Shown: one piece after another, positions 17,925 to 25,876 of the stretch
How positions within the stretch are numbered: position 1 is the first letter of the stretch
How the letters are laid out: the number at the start of each line of letters is the position of its first letter
From: Streptomyces brasiliensis
GTDB taxonomy: Bacteria > Actinomycetota > Actinomycetes > Streptomycetales > Streptomycetaceae
Reading direction: 5' to 3'
DNA: 64,000 nucleotides
Assembly: GCF_014647875.1 (NCBI RefSeq)
Contig: NZ_BMQA01000008.1
Coordinates: 186,001-250,000 of the forward strand
Translations under genes and position numbers: made by a program
The notes under the pieces: model-generated
Database searches by the model: none
What the model saw: only the letters and a program-made list of their open reading frames with translations
What the model was told of the DNA's origin: nothing

Positions 17925-17972
17925 GTGCGTCGTCTTTGCCTGCGTCCCGGTACGGCGCGTCTCGTCGGGCCC
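17925..17972 (-). promoter_or_regulatory. Guanidine-III (ykkC-III) riboswitch
   Basis: On the minus strand, about 40 nt upstream of sugE, the RNA would read CCCG-ACGAG-ACGCGCCGUAC-CGGG followed by a purine-rich linker (GCAGGCAAAGACGACGC). This closely matches the guanidine-III aptamer as I remember it. P1 is CCCG/CGGG around ACGAG, and the GCGCCGU strand forms the pseudoknot with the downstream GACGACGC, with a single C-A mismatch. The last strand lies near the sugE ribosome-binding site, consistent with translational control. Confidence 0.82.
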
Positions 17973-18002
17973 TTCCAAAGCTAGCAAAGGAGCGGCAAAA
18001 AA

Positions 18003-18028
18003 GGGCCGGTGACGAAAGTCACCGGCCC
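18003..18028 (-). terminator. Rho-independent terminator of the GroES-like gene
   Basis: A perfect 11-bp stem (GGGCCGGTGAC/GTCACCGGCCC) with a 4-nt loop is followed on the minus strand by a run of six T. It lies 39 bases past the GroES-like gene stop and upstream of the sugE riboswitch, isolating the two units. Confidence 0.85.
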
Positions 18029-18067
18029 TCAAAACCGTCGGTCGATCCGCGACGACGGCGGCTACAT

Positions 18068-18421
18068 CTACAGGTACAACCCGGTGGAGTCCTCCGACCC
18101 CTCGAACCGGTCCGCGGCCACGGCGTGCAGATCGCGTTCGCGCATCAGCACGTACGGGACGCCCCGCACCTCGACCTCGGCGCGGTCCTCCGGGTCGTAC
18201 AGGACGCGGTCGCCCGGCTCCACGGTGCGTACGTTCTGCCCCACGGCCACGACCTCCGCCCAGGCCAGCCGACGGCCCACGGCCGCCGTCGCGGGGATCA
18301 GGATCCCGCCGCCCGAACGCCGCTCGCCCTCGCTGGTGTCCTGCCGCACGAGAACCCGGTCGTGCAGCATCCGGATGGGGAGCTTGTCGTGATGAGGGGT
18401 GCTGTTTCTGTTGGCGCTCAC
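18068..18421 (-). CDS. GroES-family co-chaperone-like protein
   Basis: This 117-residue protein starts at GTG 18421. It has the GroES fold pattern: IRMLHDRVLVRQDTSEGERR at the N-terminus, a shortened mobile loop with GGGILIP, a VVAVGQ turn and a C-terminal GVPYVLMRERDLHAV strand. It is not beside a groEL gene and has an extended N-terminus, so it is a divergent paralogue rather than the main GroES. A strong terminator follows. Confidence 0.8.
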   Translation of the reverse strand: MSANRNSTPHHDKLPIRMLHDRVLVRQDTSEGERRSGGGILIPATAAVGRRLAWAEVVAVGQNVRTVEPGDRVLYDPEDRAEVEVRGVPYVLMRERDLHAVAADRFEGSEDSTGLYL

Positions 18422-18476
18422 GCCTTTGAACCTACCTGCCTTTGACGCGACCGTGCGGTGCCGGGTGGGCCCTTGC

Positions 18477-18806
18477 TCAGCGCCGGCGGCGCCGGGTACC
18501 CAGGACGAGCAGGCCCACGACGCCGACGGCGACGAGGGCGACGGGCACGACACGCTCGAGACGCGGCGCGCCCTCCTCGTCCACGAACTGGGCCCTGACG
18601 TCGCTCACCACCCGGTTGACCTGGACGTACGCCCGGCCGAGGGTGTGGTCGACGTTGGCGACGACCTTGGCCTTGGCGTCCCCGACGATGGTCTTCGGAT
18701 GGACCCGAACCCCTATTTCGTCGAGTGTCTCGGCCAGCACTTCACGGCGGCGCCTGATGTCCGCCTCGATCTGCGCCGGGTCTCTGGTGTCCGACGTGTC
18801 CGCCAC
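18477..18806 (-). CDS. DUF3618 membrane-associated protein
   Basis: This 109-residue protein starts at GTG 18806. The N-terminus has the DUF3618 motif (DPAQIEADIRRRREVLAETLDE). A charged middle region and a single C-terminal membrane span (VPVALVAVGVVGLLVLG) ending in RRRRR follow. DUF3618 proteins often occur with phage-shock or envelope proteins, though no such partner lies adjacent. It is divergent from bcp with a 93-base gap. Confidence 0.82.
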   Translation of the reverse strand: MADTSDTRDPAQIEADIRRRREVLAETLDEIGVRVHPKTIVGDAKAKVVANVDHTLGRAYVQVNRVVSDVRAQFVDEEGAPRLERVVPVALVAVGVVGLLVLGTRRRRR

Positions 18807-18899
18807 CGTTCGGCCTCCGAAGTCTGCTGATGCTGTTCCGGACAGTCTGTCAGTTCTCGGGGCGGTCGCACTGTCAGGACCCCCCGTTACGCTAGACCG

Positions 18900-19367
18900 A
18901 TGAGCGAGCGACTCCAGCCCGGTGACGTGGCCCCCGCATTCACCCTCCCCGACGCCGACGGCAACGAGGTGTCCTTGGCGGACCACAAGGGCCGCAAGGT
19001 CATCGTCTACTTCTACCCGGCGGCCCTGACTCCCGGCTGCACGAAGCAGGCCTGTGACTTCACGGACAACCTGGACCTCCTGACCGGCGCGGGCTACGAC
19101 GTGATCGGCATCTCCCCCGACCGGCCCGAGAAGCTGGCGAAGTTCCGCGAGAAGGAGTCCCTGAAGGTCACGCTGCTGGCCGACCCGGACAAGACGGTGA
19201 CCGAGACGTACGGCGCGTACGGCGAGAAGAAGAACTACGGCAAGACGTACATGGGCGTCATCCGCTCCACGGTGATCGTGGACGAGGAGGGCAAGGTCGA
19301 ACGGGCCCTGTACAACGTCCGCGCGACGGGCCACGTGGCCAAGATCATCAAGGATCTGGGGATCTGA
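18900..19367 (+). CDS. bcp: Thioredoxin-dependent thiol peroxidase (BCP-type peroxiredoxin)
   Basis: This 155-residue cytoplasmic peroxiredoxin reduces hydrogen peroxide and organic hydroperoxides using thioredoxin. The peroxidatic cysteine is Cys47 in ALTPGCTKQACDF and the resolving cysteine is Cys52, the BCP arrangement. The fold is complete, ending at ATGHVAKIIKDL. It is monocistronic and followed by a GC-rich hairpin. Confidence 0.93.
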   Translation: MSERLQPGDVAPAFTLPDADGNEVSLADHKGRKVIVYFYPAALTPGCTKQACDFTDNLDLLTGAGYDVIGISPDRPEKLAKFREKESLKVTLLADPDKTVTETYGAYGEKKNYGKTYMGVIRSTVIVDEEGKVERALYNVRATGHVAKIIKDLGI

Positions 19368-19396
19368 GAGTCCGAGGACGCGTTCCGGCTCACAGG

Positions 19397-19430
19397 GCGG
19401 CCCGCACCGGGACACACCGGTACGGGCCGC
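19397..19430 (+). terminator. Hairpin terminator after bcp
   Basis: GCGGCCCG pairs with CGGGCCGC, with an inner CCGG/CCGG helix, starting 30 bases after the bcp stop. There is no U tract, as is common in Streptomyces. Confidence 0.6.
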
Positions 19431-19544
19431 TTCGCAGTCCGGGCATCCTTCGTTTCCTGTGCCCCAACTGCGACGCGATCACCAGCACGTGATGCAGAGG
19501 CGGAAACCGACGCCGCACGCATTCCCGGTAGCATGGGCGGACAC

Positions 19545-19627
19545 GCGGCCGTTGCTGAATGGTATAAGCAGAGGTTTTAGGTGCCTCGGGGCATTTGCCC
19601 ATGTGGGTTCGACTCCCATCGGCCGCA
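19545..19627 (+). tRNA. tRNA-Leu (anticodon UAG)
   Basis: The acceptor stem GCGGCCG/CGGCCGC pairs fully. The D arm is GCT...AGC, and the anticodon stem GAGGT/GCCTC encloses the 7-nt loop TTTAGGT, so the anticodon is UAG (reads CUA and perhaps other CUN codons). There is a long class II variable arm (GGGC/GCCC), a T arm with TTCGACT, and discriminator A. CCA is not encoded. It is not bldA, which has anticodon UAA. Confidence 0.92.
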
Positions 19628-19632
19628 CACCC

Positions 19633-19660
19633 AGAGGGGTCGCCCACGGGCGACCCCTCT
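19633..19660. terminator. Bidirectional terminator between tRNA-Leu and rdgB
   Basis: A perfect 12-bp stem (AGAGGGGTCGCC/GGCGACCCCTCT) with a CACG loop sits between the tRNA 3' end and the convergent rdgB stop and can serve both strands. Confidence 0.8.
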
Positions 19661-19667
19661 CCCATGC

Positions 19668-20270
19668 TCAGCCCAACAACTCCCGCACCACCGGCACCAA
19701 CGCCCTGAACGCCTTGCCGCGGTGGCTGATCGCGTTCTTCTCCTCGGGGGTCAGTTCGGCGCACGTTCGCGCCTCGCCCTCCGGCTGGAGGATCGGGTCG
19801 TAGCCGAAGCCGTTCGTGCCTGAGGGGGCGTGGCGGAGGAGGCCCCGGAGTTGGCCTTCCACGACCCGCTCGCGGCCGTCCGGGAGGGCGAGCGCAGCTG
19901 CGCAGGCGAAGTGGGCCGACCTGTGGGGGTCGGTGATGTCCGAGAGTTGGGCCAGGAGCAGGTACAGGTTCGCCTTGTCGTCGCCGTGGTGGCCGGACCA
20001 GCGGGCCGAGAAGATGCCGGGGGCGCCGCCGAGGACGTCGACGCAGAGGCCGGAGTCGTCGGCGACCGCCGGGAGTCCTGTCGCGCGGGCCAGGGCGTGG
20101 GCCTTGAGCAGTGCGTTCTCGGCGAAGGTGACGCCTGTTTCCTTGACGTCGGGGATGTCGGGGTAGGCGTCGGCGCCGACGAGTTCGTGGGGCAGACCGG
20201 CGTCGGCGAGGATCGAGCGGAGTTCGGTGATCTTTCCGGCGTTGCGGGTGGCGAGGATCAGGCGGGTCAT
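19668..20270 (-). CDS. rdgB: Non-canonical purine NTP pyrophosphatase (RdgB/HAM1)
   Basis: This 200-residue protein opens with the family motif LILATRNAGKITELRSIL. It has VADDSGLCVDVL, PGIFSARWSG, SGTNGFGYDPIL and the C-terminal SHRGKAFRAL. RdgB hydrolyses ITP, dITP and XTP to monophosphates and so keeps deaminated purines out of nucleic acids. It lies downstream of rph on the same strand with a lipoprotein gene in between, an arrangement usual in actinobacteria. Confidence 0.94.
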   Translation of the reverse strand: MTRLILATRNAGKITELRSILADAGLPHELVGADAYPDIPDVKETGVTFAENALLKAHALARATGLPAVADDSGLCVDVLGGAPGIFSARWSGHHGDDKANLYLLLAQLSDITDPHRSAHFACAAALALPDGRERVVEGQLRGLLRHAPSGTNGFGYDPILQPEGEARTCAELTPEEKNAISHRGKAFRALVPVVRELLG

Positions 20271-20302
20271 GCGGTCAGTATCTCCCGTAGGACTCCGGCG
20301 CC

Positions 20303-20707
20303 TTACGGCGTGCAGACCTTTGTCAGTTCGCCCGCCGCGTCCGTGACCGGTGTGATGTCGGGGGTCTCGTCGCCGTTCTTGATCGCCGTGCGGACGTTGT
20401 CCACAGCCTTGCCGAGATCGTCGACCGCCTTGTTGACGTCGGCGTTGTCCGTCCTGTCGCCTATCTTGTCCAGGTTCTTCTCGATGGCGGCCAGCGATTC
20501 GTCGGTCTGGGTCGAGTCGTTCGTCGCGTTCTCCACCGCCTGCTGGAGGTCGGTGACGCTGTCGGCGATGGAGTCGGCGGTCTGGACGCAGTCCAGGGCC
20601 TTGTCGACGGCGGAACAGCCGGTGGCGAGCCCGGCGGTGAGCAGGGCGACCGCGGTGGCGGCAACGGCGGTGATACGGGCTCGACGTCGGCGTCGGCTCG
20701 CGGCCAT
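20303..20707 (-). CDS. Putative lipoprotein
   Basis: This 134-residue protein begins with an Arg-rich N-terminus and a hydrophobic helix ending in the lipobox LATGC (Cys31), so it should be lipid-anchored on the outer face of the membrane. The mature part is acidic and helical with heptad-like DLQQAVENATND and DDLGKAVDNVRTAI segments. Two further cysteines (Cys40 and near the C-terminus in KVCTP) could form a disulfide. It lies between rdgB and rph. Function unknown. Confidence 0.72.
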   Translation of the reverse strand: MAASRRRRRARITAVAATAVALLTAGLATGCSAVDKALDCVQTADSIADSVTDLQQAVENATNDSTQTDESLAAIEKNLDKIGDRTDNADVNKAVDDLGKAVDNVRTAIKNGDETPDITPVTDAAGELTKVCTP

Positions 20708-20769
20708 GGGTGGGTTCCTCCCCCTGGGACGGCCTGGGCTACGACAGGCACGGACTGGAACGGCCGGCC

Positions 20770-20796
20770 GGGCGCGCGGTGGTGGTCCGCGCGCCC
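20770..20796 (-). terminator. Terminator after rph
   Basis: GGGCGCGCGG pairs with CCGCGCGCCC around a 7-nt loop, about 70 bases beyond the rph stop on the minus strand. Confidence 0.55.
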
Positions 20797-20863
20797 GTAT
20801 CCCTAGGGACGCCGGGGAGGTGGGCGGGGTTGCCCCGCCGGACGGCTGGTTTTGGGCTGCGCT

Positions 20864-21601
20864 TTACTTTTCGAGGGCGGCGGTCAGGGCCGCGCGCTGG
20901 AGGGTGGCGAGTTCGGTGCAGCCGGCGACCGCGAGGTCGAGGAGGTCGTTGAGCTCCTCGCGGGCGAAGGGTTCGGCCTCGGCGGTGCCCTGGACCTCGA
21001 CGAAGCGGCCGTCGCCGGTACAGACGACGTTCATGTCGGTCTCGGCCTTGACGTCCTCGTCGTAGCAGAGGTCGAGGAGGGGGACGCCGCCGACGATGCC
21101 GACGGAGACCGCGGAGACGGTGCCGGTGAGGGGCTGGCGGCCGGCCCGGATGAGTTTCCTGCGGTGGGCCCAGGTGACGGCGTCGGCGAGGGCGACGTAG
21201 GCGCCGGTGATGGCCGCGGTGCGGGTGCCGCCGTCGGCCTGGAGGACGTCGCAGTCGAGGACGATGGTGTTCTCGCCGAGGGCCTTGTAGTCGATGACGG
21301 CGCGCAGGGAGCGGCCGATGAGGCGGGAGATCTCGTGGGTACGGCCGCCGATCCTGCCCTTGACGGACTCGCGGTCGCCGCGGGTGTTGGTGGCGCGGGG
21401 CAGCATGGCGTACTCCGCGGTGACCCAGCCCTCGCCGCTGCCCTTGCGCCAGCGGGGGACGCCTTCGGTGACGGATGCGGTGCAGAAGACCTTGGTGTCA
21501 CCGAAGGAGACGAGGACGGAGCCCTCGGCGTGCTTGCTCCAGCCGCGTTCGATGGTGACGGGGCGGAGCTGTTGGGGGGTGCGGCCGTCGATTCGAGACA
21601 T
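20864..21601 (-). CDS. rph: Ribonuclease PH
   Basis: This 245-residue phosphate-dependent 3'-5' exoribonuclease trims tRNA 3' ends. It starts at ATG 21601 with the family start MSRIDGRTPQQLRPV. Key stretches are GWSKHAEGSVLVSFGDTKV, MLPRATNTR, GRIGGRTHEISRLIGRSLR and DCDVLQADGGTRTAAITGA. It forms a hexamer in known homologues. It lies upstream of a lipoprotein gene and rdgB on the same strand. Confidence 0.95.
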   Translation of the reverse strand: MSRIDGRTPQQLRPVTIERGWSKHAEGSVLVSFGDTKVFCTASVTEGVPRWRKGSGEGWVTAEYAMLPRATNTRGDRESVKGRIGGRTHEISRLIGRSLRAVIDYKALGENTIVLDCDVLQADGGTRTAAITGAYVALADAVTWAHRRKLIRAGRQPLTGTVSAVSVGIVGGVPLLDLCYDEDVKAETDMNVVCTGDGRFVEVQGTAEAEPFAREELNDLLDLAVAGCTELATLQRAALTAALEK

Positions 21602-21629
21602 GGCGTCGAGCCTAGCCGTACGTGCGCGA

Positions 21630-21658
21630 GGGGCTCCTCCCGCGTCGGGAAGAGCCCC
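21630..21658 (-). terminator. Terminator after nagF
   Basis: GGGGCTC and GAGCCCC flank TCCCG/CGGGA in a near-continuous 12-bp hairpin with one bulge per side. It lies 20 bases past the nagF stop and separates nagF from rph. Confidence 0.65.
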
Positions 21659-21678
21659 TTGAGGGTGATGCGTGTGCG

Positions 21679-21912
21679 TCACATCATGTCTTCGATCTCC
21701 CCGGCGATGGGGTCGGCGTCCGTGCCGATGACGACCTGGATGGCGGTGCCCATCTTGACGACGCCGTGGGCGCCGGCGGCCTTCAGGGCGGCTTCGTCGA
21801 CCAGCGAGGGGTCGGCGACCTCGGTGCGCAGGCGGGTGATGCAGCCTTCGATCTCCTCGATGTTGTCGATGCCGCCGAGCCCGGCGACGATCTTCTCAGC
21901 CTTGCTGGCCAT
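21679..21912 (-). CDS. nagF: PTS EIIB component for N-acetylglucosamine
   Basis: This 77-residue free-standing glucose/GlcNAc-family EIIB passes phosphate from the general PTS proteins to incoming sugar. The phosphorylated cysteine lies in IEGCITRLR (Cys24), followed by the conserved TEVADPSLVDEAALKAAGAHGVV. It is divergent from the EIIC gene at 22099, and the shared region contains a DasR-type site, matching the known S. coelicolor nagF arrangement. Confidence 0.93.
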   Translation of the reverse strand: MASKAEKIVAGLGGIDNIEEIEGCITRLRTEVADPSLVDEAALKAAGAHGVVKMGTAIQVVIGTDADPIAGEIEDMM

Positions 21913-22030
21913 GTTCCTTCTCCCTGATCCGAACCGCTTTGTCGCAGTAACCCACAGTTGGCCCAGCTTCGCGAGCGGTCATGTCACCGGTACCGAATGA
22001 TGGCGTTCACGACGGCGGAGCCGTGCGCCA

Positions 22031-22046
22031 ACTGGTCTACACCAGT
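22031..22046. promoter_or_regulatory. dre (DasR-responsive) site between nagF and the first EIIC gene
   Basis: ACTGGTCTACACCAGT is a near-perfect palindrome matching the DasR operator consensus (A[CG]TGGTCTAGACCA[CG]T). It lies 119 bases from the nagF start and 53 bases from the EIIC start, positioned to control both. DasR is released by glucosamine-6-phosphate. Confidence 0.88.
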
Positions 22047-22098
22047 GGTGCGACGGTCACCAAACCCGCTTCCGTGGGGAGCGGTGGGGAGGAGGCCC

Positions 22099-23391
22099 AT
22101 GAGCGCCGAGAGCACGGCGTCTCCCGCGCGGGTCCGCCTGCAGAGGGTGTTCCAGGGGCTGCAGAAGATGGGGCGGAGCCTGCAGCTGCCGATCGCGGTG
22201 CTGCCGGCGGCGGGTCTGCTGATCGGGCTCGGTCAGCCGGGGGTGGTGGGGGCCGACGGACTCGGCTGGACGACGGTGTCGAAGGTGATGCTGGGCGCGG
22301 GGGGCGCGCTCCTGGACGGCTCGCTCGGTCTGCCGCTGCTGTTCTGTGTGGGTGTCGCGATCGGCATGGCGAAGAAGTCGGACGGGTCGACGGCGCTGGC
22401 GGCGGTGGCGGGGTTCCTCGTGTACTACGGGGTGCTGCACCAGTTCCCGGCGGACTGTCCCGGCGGCTCGAAGGCGGTCGCGCAGGTCGGCTGCCAGGTC
22501 GTCGCAAACGGTTCGGTGATGCCGTTCACCTTTCAGAACCCGGGTGTCTTCGGCGGCATCGTGATGGGGCTGCTGGCGGCGTTCTTCTGGGCGCGTTTCC
22601 ACCGTACGAAGCTGGTGGACTGGCTGGGTTTCTTCAACGGGCGGCGGCTCGTGCCGATCATCATGGCGTTCGTCGCGATTCTGTTCGCGGCGCTGTGTCT
22701 GTGGATCTGGCCGCCGATCGGGAGCGGGCTGGAGAGCTTCAGCGGGTGGTTGCGGGAGGCGGGGGCATGGGGTGCGGGGGTCTTCGGGGTCGCGAACCGT
22801 GCGCTGCTCGTCGTGGGACTGCACCAGTTCCTGAACGTGCCGATCTGGTTCCAGTTCGGGAGCTACACGAAGCCGGACGGGCAGGTGGTGCACGGTGACA
22901 TCAACATGTTCCTGGCGGGTGATCCGCACGCGGGCCAGTTCACGTCGGGTTTCTATCCGATCATGATGTTCGCGCTGCCGGCGGCGGCGCTGGCGATCAC
23001 GCACTGTGCGAAGCCGCATCGCCGCAAGGAGGTGGGCGGGCTGATGCTGTCGGTGGCGCTGACGTCGTTCGTCACGGGCATCACGGAGCCGATCGAGTAC
23101 TCGTTCCTCTTCATCGCCCCCCTTCTCTACGCGGTGCACACGCTGCTGACGGGTGTCTCGATGGCGGTGACGTGGACGCTCGGGGTGCACGACGGGTTCA
23201 GCTTCTCGGCGGGCCTGATCGACTACGTCATCAACTGGAATCTGGCGACGAAACCCTGGGCGATCATCCCGATCGGCCTGTGCTTCGCCGTCGTCTATTA
23301 CGCGGTGTTCCGCTTCGCGATCACGAGGTTCGACCTGAAGACTCCGGGGCGGGAGCCGGAGGAGCAGGTGGAGGACGTGACGAAGGTCTGA
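22099..23391 (+). CDS. nagE1: PTS EIIC permease, GlcNAc family (NagE1-type)
   Basis: This 430-residue membrane permease starts at ATG 22099 after GGGGAGGAGG. It has about ten spans and the EIIC hallmarks PIAVLPAAGLLIGLG, FARFHRTKLVDWLGFFNGRR-type loop, HQFLNVPIWF and TSFVTGITEPIEYSF. It lacks EIIB and EIIA domains, which fits the separate nagF. The paralogue at 23532 lies directly downstream. In S. coelicolor the second paralogue is the main GlcNAc transporter; the role of this one is less clear. Confidence 0.9.
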   Translation: MSAESTASPARVRLQRVFQGLQKMGRSLQLPIAVLPAAGLLIGLGQPGVVGADGLGWTTVSKVMLGAGGALLDGSLGLPLLFCVGVAIGMAKKSDGSTALAAVAGFLVYYGVLHQFPADCPGGSKAVAQVGCQVVANGSVMPFTFQNPGVFGGIVMGLLAAFFWARFHRTKLVDWLGFFNGRRLVPIIMAFVAILFAALCLWIWPPIGSGLESFSGWLREAGAWGAGVFGVANRALLVVGLHQFLNVPIWFQFGSYTKPDGQVVHGDINMFLAGDPHAGQFTSGFYPIMMFALPAAALAITHCAKPHRRKEVGGLMLSVALTSFVTGITEPIEYSFLFIAPLLYAVHTLLTGVSMAVTWTLGVHDGFSFSAGLIDYVINWNLATKPWAIIPIGLCFAVVYYAVFRFAITRFDLKTPGREPEEQVEDVTKV

Positions 23392-23482
23392 CGGCGGACC
23401 TGCGGGGGCCTGAACGGAGCACAGCGCGTAGCGCTCCGGTTGCCGATTTGGCGGGTTCCTTAGGGGGCCTTCATCTGCTACA

Positions 23483-23515
23483 ACAGGTCTACACCACTGA
23501 GTGGTGTAGACCACC
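23483..23515. promoter_or_regulatory. Tandem dre sites upstream of nagE2
   Basis: Two adjacent DasR-type sites, ACAGGTCTACACCACT (23483-23498) and AGTGGTGTAGACCACC (23500-23515), end 16 bases before the nagE2 start codon. The second matches the consensus closely; the first diverges on its left arm. Their closeness to the start suggests strong repression by blocking initiation. Confidence 0.88.
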
Positions 23516-23531
23516 ACCCGATGGAGGACGT

Positions 23532-24788
23532 ATGAGCACCGCCACCGCCACGCCTGCGGCGGCTCCCGCGAAGAAGCGGGGATCCGGCCTGTTCCAGGGC
23601 CTGCAGAAGGTCGGCCGCAGCCTTCAGCTGCCCATCGCCGTACTGCCGGCGGCGGGCATCATGGTCCGGCTGGGCCAGGACGACATCTTCGGCAAGGACG
23701 GACTCGGCTGGGACAAGGTCGCCGCCGTGTTCAACAACGCGGGCAGCGCGCTGACCGGCACCCTGCCGCTCCTGTTCTGCATCGGCGTGGCCATCGGGTT
23801 CGCCAAGAAGTCGGACGGTTCGACCGCCCTCGCCGCGGTGGTGGGCTTCCTCGTCTACAGCAAGGTCCTGCAGGCCTTCCCGGTCACCGAAGCGGTGATC
23901 CAGAAGGGCCAGGACGTCCCGGCCACGTACAACGACCCGGGAGTGCTCGGCGGCATCATCATGGGTCTGCTCGCCGCCGTGCTCTGGCAGCGCTTCCACC
24001 GGACCAAGCTGGTCGACTGGCTGGGCTTCTTCAACGGCCGCCGACTCGTGCCGATCATCATGGCCTTCGTCGGCATCGTGATGGGCGTCTTCTTCGGCCT
24101 GGTCTGGGAGCCGATCGGCAACGGCATCTCGAACTTCGGCGAGTGGATGACCGGCCTTGGTTCGGGCGGCGCGGCCCTGTTCGGTGCGGTGAACCGCGCC
24201 CTGATCCCCGTCGGCATGCACCAGTTCGTCAACACCGTGGCCTGGTTCCAGCTCGGCGACTTCAAGAACGCCTCCGGCGAAGTGGTGCATGGTGACATCA
24301 CGCGCTTCCTCGCTGGTGACCCCTCTGCCGGTATCTTCCAGTCCGGGTTCTTCCCGATCATGATGTTCGGCCTGCCGGCCGCCGCGCTCGCCATCGCCCA
24401 CACCGCGCGCCCCGAGCGTCGCAAGGCCGTGCTCGGCATGATGGTCTCCCTCGCGCTGACCTCGTTCGTCACCGGCGTCACCGAGCCGATCGAGTTCTCG
24501 TTCATGTTCGTCGCGCCGGTCCTGTACGTGCTGCACGCGGTCCTCACCGCCGTGTCGATGGCAGTGACCTGGGGACTGGGCGTGCACGCCGGCTTCAACT
24601 TCTCGGCCGGTTTCATCGACTACGCGCTCAACTGGCACCTGGCGACCAAGCCTTGGTTGATCATCCCGATCGGCCTGGTGTTCGCAGTCATCTACTACGC
24701 GACCTTCCGTTTCGCCATCACCAAGTTCGATCTGAAGACCCCGGGCCGTGAGCCCGAGGAGGAGATCGAGGACCTCACCAAGGCGTGA
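23532..24788 (+). CDS. nagE2: PTS EIIC N-acetylglucosamine permease (NagE2)
   Basis: This 418-residue EIIC protein starts at ATG 23532 with GGAGG upstream. It shares most of its length with its upstream paralogue: PIAVLPAAGIMVRLGQ, HRTKLVDWLGFFNGRR, GMHQFVNTVAWF, TSFVTGVTEPIEFSF. It imports GlcNAc as GlcNAc-6-phosphate with NagF and the general PTS proteins. Two dre sites precede it and a strong terminator follows. Confidence 0.93.
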   Translation: MSTATATPAAAPAKKRGSGLFQGLQKVGRSLQLPIAVLPAAGIMVRLGQDDIFGKDGLGWDKVAAVFNNAGSALTGTLPLLFCIGVAIGFAKKSDGSTALAAVVGFLVYSKVLQAFPVTEAVIQKGQDVPATYNDPGVLGGIIMGLLAAVLWQRFHRTKLVDWLGFFNGRRLVPIIMAFVGIVMGVFFGLVWEPIGNGISNFGEWMTGLGSGGAALFGAVNRALIPVGMHQFVNTVAWFQLGDFKNASGEVVHGDITRFLAGDPSAGIFQSGFFPIMMFGLPAAALAIAHTARPERRKAVLGMMVSLALTSFVTGVTEPIEFSFMFVAPVLYVLHAVLTAVSMAVTWGLGVHAGFNFSAGFIDYALNWHLATKPWLIIPIGLVFAVIYYATFRFAITKFDLKTPGREPEEEIEDLTKA

Positions 24789-24805
24789 GTCCCGCCACGG
24801 CGTGA

Positions 24806-24845
24806 CGAAGGCCCCGGAACCAACTCCCTGGTTCCGGGGCCTTCG
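24806..24845. terminator. Bidirectional terminator after nagE2
   Basis: A perfect 17-bp stem (CGAAGGCCCCGGAACCA with its complement) and 6-nt loop lie between nagE2 and the convergent MBL-fold gene. Confidence 0.88.
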
Positions 24846-24877
24846 TGTGTGCGTACAGGCCTGAACCCCGTACGGAC

Positions 24878-25630
24878 TCAGATCTCGTACGTCGCTCTGG
24901 GTGTCGCAAGTTCCACCGGGCCGTCGTAGACCTCGCGGGCGTGGGCGAGATTGATCTGGGGGTCCGTCCACGGGGGGATGTGCGTGAGGACCAGGCGGCG
25001 GGCACCCGCGCGGGCCGCCGTCTCGCCGGCCTCGCGGCCGTTGAGGTGGAGGTCCGGGATGTTCTCCTTGCCGTACGTGAACGCGGCCTCGCACAGGAAC
25101 AGGTCGGTGTCCCTGGCCAGCTCGTCGAGCGCCTCGGTGACACCGGTGTCCCCGGAGTAGGTCAGCGACTTCCCGGCGTGCTCGACGCGGATGCCGTACG
25201 CCTCCACGGGGTGGCGCACCCTCTCGGTGTGCACGGTGAACGGGCCGATCTCGAACGTGGACGGCTTGACCGTGTGGAAGTCGAAGACCTCGCTCATGGA
25301 GGAGGCGGTGGGGGTGTCGGCGTAGGCGGTGGTCAACCGCTGCTCCGTGCCCTCGGGGCCGTAGACGGGCAGCTGGTCGGCGCGGCCGCCGTCGTGCCGG
25401 TAGTAGCGCGCCACGAAGTAGGCGAGCATGTCGATGCAGTGGTCGGCGTGCAGATGGCTGAGGAAGATCGCGTCGAGGTCGTAGAGACCGCAGTGGCGCT
25501 GCAGCTCGCCCAGGGCGCCGTTGCCCATGTCGAGAAGCAGCCGGAAGCCGTCGGCCTCGACGAGGTAGCTCGAACAGGCCGATTCCGCGGACGGGAACGA
25601 CCCCGAGCAGCCGACGACGGTGAGCTTCAT
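24878..25630 (-). CDS. MBL-fold metal-dependent hydrolase
   Basis: This 250-residue cytoplasmic metallo-beta-lactamase-fold protein begins MKLTVVGCSGSFPS. The zinc motif is SHLHADHCIDM, with further ligands in SGDTG and a late His in VLTHIPPW. The layout is that of the RNase Z/cyclic phosphodiesterase branch, without the tRNA-binding exosite arm. Substrate is uncertain (phosphodiester or related). Confidence 0.85.
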   Translation of the reverse strand: MKLTVVGCSGSFPSAESACSSYLVEADGFRLLLDMGNGALGELQRHCGLYDLDAIFLSHLHADHCIDMLAYFVARYYRHDGGRADQLPVYGPEGTEQRLTTAYADTPTASSMSEVFDFHTVKPSTFEIGPFTVHTERVRHPVEAYGIRVEHAGKSLTYSGDTGVTEALDELARDTDLFLCEAAFTYGKENIPDLHLNGREAGETAARAGARRLVLTHIPPWTDPQINLAHAREVYDGPVELATPRATYEI

Positions 25631-25876
25631 GAAGCAGAAACCTCCGTTGGCGGGAATCCGGAAGGAAAGAAAGGAGGAAGGAGAGAAGGAGTCGGGCTGG
25701 GGCGGAGAGGGGTCGTGCGGTCCGTCGAGCGTAAGGCGCAGAAGAGCCGGTCGCTCCTCTGCCAGGGGCCGTTGTGGGCGAACTCACCTGTGGTGTCACC
25801 GGTTCGGCTGGACCCGGGGCGCATCAGTCCAGTGAGAGGGCGCGCGCCGGGAATCGCGCGCCGGTAACGTCGTCGT

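Noticed and set aside
19545..19627. tRNA-Leu as bldA
   Set aside because: The 7-nt anticodon loop gives UAG rather than UAA.
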